Origin: Lota lota
Lineage: Eukaryota; Chordata; Actinopteri; Gadiformes; Lotidae
Direction of reading: 5' to 3'
Assembly: GCA_026745465.1 (NCBI GenBank)
Contig: JACYXH010000001.1
Coordinates: 793,501 to 857,500, forward strand
DNA length: 64,000 nucleotides
Shown: piece after piece, positions 1-10,841 of the stretch
Layout: every line of letters starts with the position of its first letter
Numbering within the stretch: the stretch's first letter is position 1
Position numbers and translations under genes: made by a program
Notes under the pieces: model-generated
What the model saw: only the letters and a program-made list of their open reading frames with translations
Told to the model about the DNA's origin: nothing
Database searches by the model: none

Positions 1-850
1 CTCTCTCCATTGATCTAAGTTTATTCCTTTGATTAATCTCTCTTATTGCATTTTTTGGGGGAATGGTTGAGAAGGCTGACATCACTGTATTACATCAAAC
101 CAGTAGTTGACTTTAGGAGTAGGTCTGGTGGCCAAATGAGTGCAACATTACATTGTTTATCAATGATCTAGCCCCCCCCCCCCCCCCCCCCCCCAAAAAA
201 AAAGACTTGCTGTATCCAGGGGTGCAAAAAGGCATGAAAACTAGGATAATCAGTGTGCAGTGCCCTTCAAATCAAGCAGGTTATAATCTCTATAGGGGCT
301 CTGTCCAAGTGGCACATACAAGTCTTTCAGGGACATTCTGACCCATTTATATGAATGTAATAATAATAATAATATTCTGAAAAATAATTGGCTGAATGAT
401 GACGAGTACACATCATCAAGACAGCATTAGTATTGATTCAAACAAGTGGCATAAGTTATTGACGAGATAGAGATGAGCTGACAGCTTAGTGGTATCAAAA
501 TGCAATCAGCCAATCACGACTCTTTGCCTAGTGACTCTCAAGCCTTTGTTTTGACTAGATCGGGTCAACAGTTTGCACATCAAAATGCAGAAACAGAGCA
601 GCAAAACCCTACCATAAACACACCTCCCCACATATGACCAATTGAATTGTATCAAAACGGTGTCATCAAAATCAAATTGTTTTTTCTTCTCGACAGGTAG
701 AATCAATACACCAGCAGAAAGACTGCAGCCTCAGAGGGTCAAACAAGCACTGTGAGCTTTATTATAAGTCCAGTGTTGGCAAATACAAAGCAGAAGGAAA
801 CTACAGCATCCATTCTTAATGACCTTCAACTGTAGTTTCCACTGTCTATC
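1..850. other. intergenic, no gene seen
   Basis: No convincing coding region. A 23-base poly-C run at 172-194 followed by A's gives a proline-rich frame that is an artefact. A short AAT run lies near 359-373. Confidence 0.6.
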
Positions 851-2080
851 GTGGAACACCCCAGCGTGCAGCATTTCTTCTCTATTGTGGATGCAAAATA
901 CACACCTGTTAGCCACCGCAGGGTTGTCAGGTACCTTTTGAAAGATGCGCCAGGTCAAGCAAGAGGTCAATAGGGTGCAGCTTTCAGCAGCATCTTAAGT
1001 GTCAGTGACTGTTGACATCTGGAGTGACAGAAAGATGCAGGGTCCTTTAGGAGTCCCTGCACAGCTCCTAGGGGATGATAATGAGCATGCAGCACAAGCC
1101 CTCTGTTGGGCTGTGAACCTATTACCGGCCGTCACACTGCAGAAACTAATTCAGAAAGTTTGGAAATGGTGTGCAATTTGTTTAAATGAAGGTGAAGTTG
1201 AGCTTTATCATCTGCACCAATGCTTCCAATATGAAAAAGGCGTTCTCCATATGCTTCCAGCCTAACTCTGTTCACCCTGCTGACGATGCCACATCTGATT
1301 CTGATGTAGAGAAGGAAGCCTTGCGGGAAGAGGTGAAAGGTGTTGAAAAGGCACTGGGGCCACCACCAGGCTAGGCGCCTCTCTGCAGCTCATACAGTCA
1401 AAAGAGACAGCTTCAAGGACCGCAGAGGGCTGAATTGAGCCCTTGGAAAGGCTACACAATTGTTTACTCTGTTGCATTCCAGTCCCAGCTTAAGGATGCC
1501 TCCAAGTCTTGCTTCTGGCAGAGGTGTGGGATTCCAGCTGCAGTCTAGACCAGATGGAACCCAAGCCTGAAGATGGCTAAAGCGTTGTCAAGTTCAATGG
1601 CATGGGAGACCAGAATGGGTGAACTCTTGGTGGTAAAGGTACATCATTAATTTATACTTACTGCGAGACAGAGGTGAAATCTGGAGGAGCTTGTGTAGGA
1701 CCTGCAGCCATTTTTGGAGGCCGCAGATGTCACACAGGTGGACAGGGTGGTCACCATCTCCTGTGTGGTACCGGGTGCTCTGTTCCTTAATCGTCCCCTT
1801 CAAATGTTTAAGCCTGGAACCTCCGCCCTCTGGTGAATGCTCTGAAGACCTCCCTTCAGCTAAGATTCAAGGGTATCTTTATGAATGCTCTCATGGTTGC
1901 TGCAAATAAAAGCTGATTCCTGCATCTGTATAAAATGGTAGTGCATTTTCTTTCAGTTCAGACTCAAGTGCAGCTGTGGAGCGCGTGTTTATCCGGGGGT
2001 GGTAATTATGTGCCCCCATTGTGCCAGCCTGAGTGTCAGGCTTGGATGCTTTCCAAAGCGATATTTCTTTTAAATGCAAG
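851..2080 (+). pseudogene. decayed hAT-superfamily transposase
   Basis: A broken transposase of a hAT DNA transposon (ZBED1/Ac-like by eye). Three ordered blocks are readable. At 851-970 the frame reads VEHPSVQHFFSIVDAKY. At 999-1265 it reads VSVTVDIWSDRKM, the typical hAT stretch carrying the first catalytic Asp, followed by a GV.A block. At 1186-1374 a NASNMKKAFSICF block matches the usual 'TDNAxNMxKAF' position. The C-terminal hAT dimerisation block appears at 1952-2080 as SSAAVERVF and MLSKAIFLLNA. The blocks lie in different frames: a TAG is in frame at 971-973, and frame changes fall between 973 and 999, between about 1170 and 1200, and in the C-terminal block. No terminal inverted repeats were found, so element ends are unknown. 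The product cannot be functional. Confidence 0.7.
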
Positions 2081-2115
2081 ACCTAGAATTATTTTTGTGT
2101 TAGACTACGTCGTTT

Positions 2116-5100
2116 AGTTTGTTAGTTAACGTCAATAAGTCTGGTGATTTTAATGGCAATTGTCACATTGATTCATGTAATACGCCTAATACATTTGCTA
2201 TGAGATATGTTATTAACATTAAATGTATATTTTTGCATTATTAAAACATATTTGTTACGTGACTGTGAGGCACGCTTAGCAGCCATGTTAGCAACACTGT
2301 TTGGTTTCTTGTTCTCCTGTATGCTAAGGAAACGGCAACCCTAATATTGCATTACTGCTAACTTCAGGGTGAATTTCAAACTTTCTCTAAATTCCATTTA
2401 TTAGGCCTAGCCACACACTGTTTCTTAGACAAAAATCGCCAAATAAGTCTCCTATTGAATCTACCAAAACGGTTTATTTGACATCTGCAACACTGACTGT
2501 GATTGGAAATGAATCAGTGTCCACTTTATTTATCCGTGTTCATATAAAGACTTGAAACTTGACTTGGACTTACATCCAACAACTTAAAATGATTAAGTCT
2601 ACAAACTATTGCAACAACACATCATCAGAAGGGTAAAACTAACCTGTCTCAAGATGGTCTGTTGGTCAGTAGGTTTATAGATAGCATGCTATTAGATAGC
2701 ATTTATCAACAATTATTGGCCAAGAACGCAAATACATGAATGAGTGGATCAGTAATGAGTCTGTGGTTTTCATGACAGTCTGGCTTTGGAAATGAGTGTC
2801 ATGCGTCACATGACACTGTGGCTGTTGAAGTGCATTCATTCTCAGTGGAGTGGAGATCCAGCAAGAGCTCCCCTGACATGGTTGCATCGCTGACGACCTT
2901 TCAAATGCTTTACGTTTTTTTCTTTTGGTGATTGGATTGAAATGCGTTCCGGTAGTTAGACAATTTCTCATGCATTCAAAACCCCCATTTGAAAATAATA
3001 CACTGCTTCGTTCTGACAATCCTGTGATATCTCAATAACGACTCAATACGAGCACAGACAACAAACCATGAAGTAAGTGATCAGTATTCACAGTGCAGAA
3101 TCCTGTTAGTTATTGTTAAACATGCACATAGCCCGGAGCAGTGTAGCGTGCAGAGCAAGAGTTGTCCTGAGACTACTAGATTGTACTGCAGAATGGGCTC
3201 GAGCTTTCCACCATGCATCTGTAAAGGCTTGGTGGATCTTTAAGATGGAGTTTCAGCGATAATAGTCAATCATAACTTGTTCAGCTTTGATGATATTCAT
3301 GCATAGGTTGTCTACTCAGCATCAAAACAACAATGACTGTACCTTCCTCCTGTTGTCTATTCATCATCATCGTCATCATCCGGCCTGGATTTGGACCTGC
3401 CATTTATCCCCAAACTGCCCAATGTGTGCACGCAACATTGTTAACCCTTCCCAACCCATCTTGACTTCTGAGATAGCCCATGGAGATGTTGAACTTTTAT
3501 ATATTTCATCACCTTTAAACCATTGTATTCTCTAAAGTTCCCATACAAGCATTTCAAACTATAATTATTGAGTGATTAGCCTTTTAGGTTAAATGCATTC
3601 AGGCATGACAGTTGCAACCCACACATTTCTGTCACAGCGTTTTCCCTTTGCCTGGCCCTGCTTTTAGTTATGGGGGTGACTGTTCCCATTTAGAGGCCGG
3701 AGGGGATGATGCCAGATTCAAGGGAGGTGTTAATGATCCCCGCCATAAGGCAGGGAGACATGCGTTAACTAGGCAGGCGGGCATAGGCTCCAGGCAGCAG
3801 GTGGAGGCCTTTGACCTGGATACCCACCTGGTGTAGTGGGCTGGGCCACGTCGGACAAGGAGGAGAAGCTGAAGTGAAGAAGTGGAGCATGTAAGGGGAC
3901 AGTGACCAGGGTCTGACCAGAGGAGGGGTCACCTGGAGCTGTTCATAGATCCACTTTGGTCTTGAAGAAACCTCAGCTGCATCAGGGGGGCGTTGGGGTG
4001 GAGTAGACGATTGATGGAGTCAAACAGTAATCTGGGGTTAGTTTGATGGCTGGACAGTCCTACCTGTGTGTTCGATGCAAACCTTAATTTGAATAGATTT
4101 CTTTCAAAATGAACAAAATTCCCCTTCTAAAGCTTTCATATATATATTTAAAAAGAGAAGGGATGTGCATCATTAGGTACTACTCTTACAAATACTGCTA
4201 ATCGGTGAAACTGATTACTGAATACATAAGTCACTATGAAATAAATATTCTGTAAAATAAATAAAGTTATGCAAAACAAACTTATCGTGTCCCTTGCAGT
4301 GGAGAAGATGTTGGATCGGTAGAGTGTAGGTCTGGAAAGAATTCCATAAACGTCCCATTCCTGGTTCAGAATATTGTGTACATGGGGTCAACATTGTGCA
4401 TATCGCCTGGTTTGATCATAAACAAACATTGACATTTATGTACAGTTAGACATGTAGGTGTAGATTTAGGTAGGGATCTTTAGACATGTCATCACAGCTA
4501 AAACTGAGACCTTCTTTAATTGTATTTGTTATTCCATTGGGAGCTTCATACTGGCTCAGCTCACTCTATAGGGTAGGCTAGCATTTGCTGGTGCCGAGCT
4601 ACACCGACACACAGCAGTAGAGTTGACACGGAACTAACTGCGTCAAATCGAATAACAACAGTCGCTCAACAAACACCTGCTCATCAGTCAAAAGTGCAAA
4701 CATTTTTGATAGAAACAAACGATGGCTAGAGAGTGACTTGGTTTGTCTTTTTATGTCTTCTCGTTGACTGAAAAGGTTAGAAAGGAAACACCATAACAGA
4801 CTGATATCCTTTGCGTTCTCATCCAGAGTAAGCTAGGGCATAGCCTGCTATCTGGGTAGTTAGCTAGTTAATTTAGCAAATGGGTTATAGTTTTAGCGAT
4901 ATTTTTTTAAATAATTGTAATCCCAATTAATTTGATCCTCCTGAAATAAACAAATTCCATGCTTTTTCGTATTGTTGTATCGTATAATGTTATGGAGAAT
5001 ATTTTTTACAAATAGCTGACACTAGCTAGCTAATGGAAACTGTTTTTCCTGGTCAAATTCTGTTCAGGATCTGCCAGGGGATGCTTATCAGCGGATAGCT

Positions 5101-5603
5101 AATGTTAATTCACCATATCATTGTGAGCAAATAAAGTAGGCAAAGGTTGTTTGATAAAACAGGAATGTAAAGTTAATGTACTTCCCTGAGAGTACTTTGG
5201 TGCTATGAACTCCACATGAGCTGTGTCCTCCATCAAGTCTGAATGAATGAATGAATGAATAAATGAATGATAATTGATTGTGTTTGTGTCTGTATGTGTT
5301 TATCAGCTTTCACAAAATAGGAGGAACACTGAAAAGAAATCACCAAACTCCAGTCTGTGAGTAAGAGATTCCTAGCTGTAATGTTATTAAATATGATTAA
5401 CTAAAAATATTTGCAGATTTGTATGTAATATCATTACTATTAGGTCAGAAGCATAGAAACACAGTCCATTGAAGGCGGCAGCTGCAGCACAGTGCCTCAT
5501 GAGGTGTTTATTGGCCTGTATGAGGTCTCAGGAAATTGCAAAGGTAGTGGCTGATGTGCTCTTAAGACTAAATCTGCCCATGTCAGGATTCCAAGGTCAG
5601 ACA
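2116..5603. other. long intergenic stretch, no gene recognised
   Basis: About 3.5 kb without a supported gene. It holds a (GAAT)n tract at 5241-5270 and AT-rich DNA. Short frames, for example 3612-3836 (74 codons), match no family I recognise and lack flanking signals. Confidence 0.5.
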
Positions 5604-5605
5604 TA

Positions 5606-6854
5606 CACTATATTGCCAAAAGTTTTGGGAAGCCTGCCTTTACATGCACATGAAGGTAAATGACGTCCCATTCTTAATCCGTAAGGTTTAATATGGAGTC
5701 TGCCCACCCTTTGCAGCTATAACAGCTTCAACTCTTCTGGGAAGGCTTTCCACAAGGTTGAAGAGTGTGTTTATGGGAATTTTTGACCATTCTTCTTGAA
5801 GCACATTTGTGAGGTGAGGCACAGATGTTGGACGAGAAGGCCTGGCTCGCAGTCTCCGCTCTAATTCATCCCAAAGGTGTTCTGGTCGGGTTGAGATCAG
5901 GACTCTGTGCAGGCCAGTCAAGTTCCTCCACACCAAACTCTCTCATCCATGTCTTTATGGACCTTGCTTTGTGCACTGGTGCGCAGTCATAATGGAACAG
6001 GAAGGGGCCATCCCCAAACTGTTCCCACAAAGTTGGGAGCATGAAATTATCCAAAATGTCTTGGTATGCTGAAGCATTAACAGTTCCTTTCACTGGAACT
6101 AAGGGGCCAAGCCCAACCCCTGAAAAACAACCCCACACCATAATCCCCCCTCCACCAAACTTTACACTTGGCACAATGCAGTCAGGCAAGTACCGTTCTC
6201 CTGGCAACCGCCAAACCCAGACTCGTCCATCGGATTGCCAGACAGAGAAGCGTGATTCGTCACTCCAGAGAACACGTCTCCACTGCTCTAGTGTCCACTG
6301 GCGGTGTGCTTTACACCACTGCATCCAGCGCTTTGCATTGCACTTGGTGATGTAAGGCTTGGATGCAGCTGCTCAGCCATGGAAACCCATTCCATGAAGC
6401 TCTCTACGCACTGTTCTTGAGCTAATCTGAAGGCCACACAAAGTTTGGAGGTCTGTAGCTATTGACTTTGCAGAAAGTTGACGACTTTTGCGCACTGTGC
6501 GCCTCAGCATGCGTTGACCCCGCTCTGTGATTTTACGTGGCCTACCACTTCGTGGCTGAGTTTCCGTTGTTCCCAACTGCTTCCACTTTGTTATAATACC
6601 ACTAACAGTTGACCGTGGAATATTTAGTAGTGAGGAAATTTCACGAATGGACTTATTGCACAGGTGGCAACCTATCACGGTACCACGCTTGAATTCACTG
6701 AGCTCCTGAGAGCGACCCATTCTTTCACAAATGTTTGTAGAAGCAGTCTGCATGCCTAGGTGCTTGATTTTATACACCTGTGGCCATGGAAGTGTTTGGA
6801 ACACCTGAATTCAACGATTCGGAGGGGTGTCCCAATACATTTGGCAATATAGTG
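5606..6854 (-). mobile_element. Tc1/mariner transposon, near complete
   Basis: A 1.25-kb element bounded by TA dinucleotides (5604-5605 and 6855-6856), as expected for Tc1/mariner integration. The ends are inverted: the left begins CACTATATTGCCAAAAG and the right ends GGCAATATAGTG. A single transposase gene occupies most of the interior on the minus strand. It lies about 75 bp before the 47-bp satellite array. Confidence 0.93.
5688..6720 (-). pseudogene. Tc1-like transposase with two lesions
   Basis: Cut-and-paste transposase of the Tc1 family. The chosen start is the Met of MGRSQELSEFKRG at 6720, because homologues begin there; an upstream Met at 6804 lies in the terminal region. The N-terminal half carries two helix-turn-helix regions separated by a GRPRK motif (about residues 1-110). 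The catalytic core shows [12 protein letters not shown] (first Asp), YDCAPVHKA (second Asp) and PEHLWDELE (Glu), so all three DDE residues survive. The C-terminus ends AAKGGQTPY, close to the usual family end. Two lesions are visible: a TGA at 6373-6375 where homologues have Arg (probably CGA to TGA), and one extra base at about 5882-5887 just before the catalytic Glu. Everything else reads through, so this is a relatively young dead copy. Confidence 0.92.
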
Positions 6855-6928
6855 TATAATGGGGCTGCCGATATGGCAGGTAAATATTCTGGAGCTCAAG
6901 CCATTATCAAAAGACAACTTTTGATAAT

Positions 6929-8861
6929 ACAGCCTATAACCATTTACATCTAGTCTAACCGTATACACAATACAGCCTATAACCTGATACATGCATCTAG
7001 TTTAACTGTATACACAATACAGCCTATAACCTTATACATACATCTAGTCTAACTGCATACACAATACAGCCTATAACCTTATACATACATCTAGTCTAAC
7101 TGTATACACAATACAGCCTATAACCTTATACATACATCTAGTCTAACTGTATGCACAATACAGCCTATAACCTTATACATTCATCTAGTCTAACTGTATA
7201 CACAATACAGCCTATAACCTTATACATACATCTAGTCTAACTATACACAATACAGCCTGTAACCTTATACATACATCTAGTCTAACTGTATACACAATAC
7301 AGCCTGTAACCTAATACATACATCTAGTCTAACTGTATACACAATACAGCCTATAACCTTATACATACATCTAGTCTAACTGTATACACAATACAGCCTA
7401 TAACCTTATACATACATCTAGTCTAACTGTATACACAATACAGCCTATAACCTTATACATACATCTAGTCTAACTGTATACACAATACAGCCTATAACCT
7501 TATACATACATCTAGTCTAACTGTGTACACAATACAGCCTGTAACCTTATACATACAGTACATCTAGTCTAACCGTATACACAATACAGCCTATAACCTT
7601 ATACATACATCTAGTCTAACTGTATACACAATACAGCCTATAACCTTATACATACATCTAGTCTAACTGTATACACAATACAGCCTATAACCTTATACAT
7701 ACATCTAGTCTAACTGTGTACACAATACAGCCTATAACCTTATACATACAGTACATCTAGTCTAACCGTATACACAATACAGCCTATAACCTTATACATA
7801 CATCTAGTCTAACTATATACACAATACAGCCTATAACCTTATACATACATCTAGTCTAACTATATACACAATACAGCCTATAACCTTATACATACATCTA
7901 GTCTAACTATACACAATACAGCCTATAACCTTATACATACATCTAGTCTAACTGTGTACACAATACAGCCTATAACCTTATACATACATCTAGTCTAACT
8001 ATACACAATACAGCCTGTAACCTTATACATACAGTACATCTAGTCTAACTGTATACACAATACAGCCTATAACCTTATACATACATCTAGTCTAACTGTA
8101 TACACAATACAGCCTATAACCTTATACATACATCTAGTCTAACTGTGTACACAATACAGCCTATAACCTTATACATACAGTACATCTAGTCTAACCGTAT
8201 ACACAATACAGCCTATAACCTTATACATACATCTAGTCTAACTATATACACAATACAGCCTATAACCTTATACATACATCTAGTCTAACTATATACACAA
8301 TACAGCCTATAACCTTATACATACATCTAGTCTAACTATACACAATACAGCCTATAACCTTATACATACATCTAGTCTAACTGTGTACACAATACAGCCT
8401 ATAACCTTATACATACATCTAGTCTAACTATACACAATACAGCCTGTAACCTTATACATACAGTACATCTAGTCTAACTGTATACACAATACAGCCTATA
8501 ACCTTATACATACATCTAGTCTAACTGTATACACAATACAGCCTATAACCTTATACATACATCTAGTCTAACTGTGTACACAATACAGCCTGTAACCTTA
8601 TACATACAGTACATCTAGTCTAACCGTATACACAATACAGCCTATAACCTTATACATACATCTAGTCTAACTGTATACACAATACAGCCTATAACCTTAT
8701 ACATTCATCTAGTCTAACTGTATACACAATACAGCCTATAACCTTATACATACATCTAGTCTAACTGTATACACAATACAGCCTATAACCTTATACATTC
8801 ATCTAGTCTAACTGTATACACAATACAGCCTATAACCTTATACATACATCTAGTCTAACTG
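6929..8861 (+). repeat. 47-bp satellite array, about 41 copies
   Basis: Tandem array with a 47-bp period measured between successive CTAGTCTAAC motifs (for example 7091 and 7138). Each unit contains ACAGCCTATAACCTTATACA and CATCTAGTCTAACTG. Variants include units missing two bases (CTAACTATACAC) and units with an extra AGTAC before CATCTAG. The variants recur in order, giving a higher-order duplication. The same unit occurs in reverse orientation at 13564-14083. Confidence 0.97.
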
Positions 8862-9480
8862 CAAGGAAGTAGGTTTGGTTTGAAAGTTGGCAGGGACACA
8901 TGTGTGGGGTGAAATGTGCCAACAATTAAAGCAATACATCTTGGTTCTATTCTAAATGTTTCTAAATATATTATATTCTGATTCTTTATTTCATAGATGT
9001 AATTGATCAGATTTAATATCTTGTAGAGATCAATAATAGTGTGCAATAATTACAAATATGGAGGCATTAATGTTGTTGTGCTTCAAACATTTATTTTCCT
9101 ATCATTGCAAGAACAGTTTAACTTTTTTAAACTTATATCTTGAAATGTATCACAAGAAAATCTTCTCCCACTCAGACTCTGACTGTACCATTAGCCTACT
9201 CTGTGACCGCACAGAGGAGTTCCAAATGAAATAAAGAAAAGGCAAATGAACAGACTATATGCAAATAAACAGAGGCCACAGGTACTTGGCCAAAACAAAA
9301 AAGTAAATATCCAATGGCCATTGGTGCAATTATACAAATTCATTTTACATTACATAAGCTCTAAATTGGTTGTAATTGACTTTACTGGACATCCTGTATC
9401 AAGCACATGCATGAAATAATGGTAGGGAAATCTCACTGTCACTCAAGTCTATTCATCTACTCTTTGAAAAAGACCCAAAC
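8862..9480. other. intergenic, no gene seen
   Basis: AT-rich DNA between the satellite and a hAT relic. No supported feature. Confidence 0.5.
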
Positions 9481-9483
9481 ACA

Positions 9484-10000
9484 TGCCTTCTTAAACCACT
9501 AAAGCTTCTCTCGTCTGCTTCTGCTGAAGACACAGGGATGACCAACAACAGCCTAACAAGCTCAAACAGGCCTCAACCTGATCAAACGGGACTCTAACTT
9601 CAACTGGCATTGCTTTCAAGATATGGGCAGCTTCATTACTGGACTTGAAGATGTTTTTCCTCTGGAACATGGCCAGCTGCACTTTCAGGTTCTCCTTACA
9701 GAGCTCTGGATTCTCATCTATTATCTCTATTATATCTCAACTATTGCACCTGTCAAGAGAATGTTTTCAAGTGTGCCAAGTTTGACCCAGTCAGTCTTAT
9801 TAAACCTTTCTGAAAACTGCATGTCCAAAGTGTCTCGTACTTTGTCAAATTCAGCTCTGTAGAAGTCCAATGGAATATGCTGGCTTGTCTCACCCGTGTA
9901 CTTTTGGGTGGCCGTCGCAAGATCTGCATTTGGATGGGCTCAATTCCTAAGGTGTCAACTACTTCCACAGCCTTGATATACACCTCCTAGAACTTTTGCA
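9484..10000 (-). pseudogene. hAT transposase C-terminal relic (ZMYM/TTF-like)
   Basis: The reverse strand carries the C-terminal part of a hAT-type transposase. Around 9841-9880 it reads IPLDFYRAEFDKVRDTL, continuing to DWVKLGTLENILLTG. At 9560-9690 there is QLAMFQRKNIFKSS followed by MPVEVRVPFDQVEA. At 9484-9550 the hAT dimerisation motif appears as VIPVSSAEADERSFSGLRR, close to the family form PVSSAEAERSFSALRR. The blocks need at least two frame changes, and a stop interrupts the middle. The N-terminal DDE core is not recognisable upstream, so this is a truncated fossil. It could come from a ZMYM1-like domesticated family, but the decay argues for a transposon copy. Confidence 0.68.
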
Positions 10001-10841
10001 CTTCTTTTTTTCTTTAGAGCATATTTCTTACACAGTCTACAGCAGCATTCATCACTGCAATACTTTGTATTTGCTTTTGCAGTGACCTACTAAGACACTC
10101 CAGCTCCCCTGTCATATCCGTTACCGCCATGAGCCCCGAGACAGTTTAACCTTGCTGGAACCTGTCTAACAATAAGGTGCGCTTCACTTAACCATAGAAA
10201 TAGCTTTTTGTTGATCTCGGTTATAGGATGCAATAACCAGCCTGCATCTCCCCGGGCTTCGTTCTCCCGGTTTTCTTTTTCTTTTTAAGTAGGTTTGCAC
10301 TATAAGTAGCAGACCTAGACTTGACGTTATACGCACATCCCCATGTTAGTTGAAACTACTGAACCTGATACAACAAGGCTGCTCCCCGCTTATTCCCTCT
10401 GCTTCATGTGAAACTAACTCGCTGCTCCCGCCGCTTTAATGGAAGACGAGCGAGATCGACTTTCGATATAATCATGTCTCTAAACGGCGTAACCGAAGCG
10501 TTACGTACAGCCATAGTACTCGCATGTCAACATAGTTCCTACAATGATAAGCCAAGGCTTTCTTGAACCCTTGACTTCATAACAGCGCTGTCTGCTGTAG
10601 CTGGACCCCCGGTCTGAGCTCGTGAGAGAAGCCGTAGACAGCGCTCCTTTCATGGGCACAGATGTCACAAAGAGTCGGTGTGATACAGTACACTTCCTTT
10701 GCATGTTGGTTTCCGCTTTTCTAACTTGTTTCCGCATGTGCAAGCCATTGGCCCTTGTGCCTGTGTCAGAGGGTGCTTAATACAGTGCAATACTGATTGA
10801 GAACTCCATGGATGGCTTTGTCTCGGATCCACCATCTAGAT
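10001..10841. other. spacer, no gene recognised
   Basis: A minus-strand Met (MAVTDMTGELECLSRSL) near 10120-10140 might be more of the preceding hAT relic, but similarity is too weak to call. The rest shows nothing. Confidence 0.4.

Noticed and set aside
3612-3836. 74-codon frame
   Set aside because: No similarity recognised and no supporting signals; length is expected by chance.
6929-8861. CRISPR-like regular repetition
   Set aside because: Units are contiguous 47-bp tandem copies without unique spacers, in a eukaryotic setting: a satellite.
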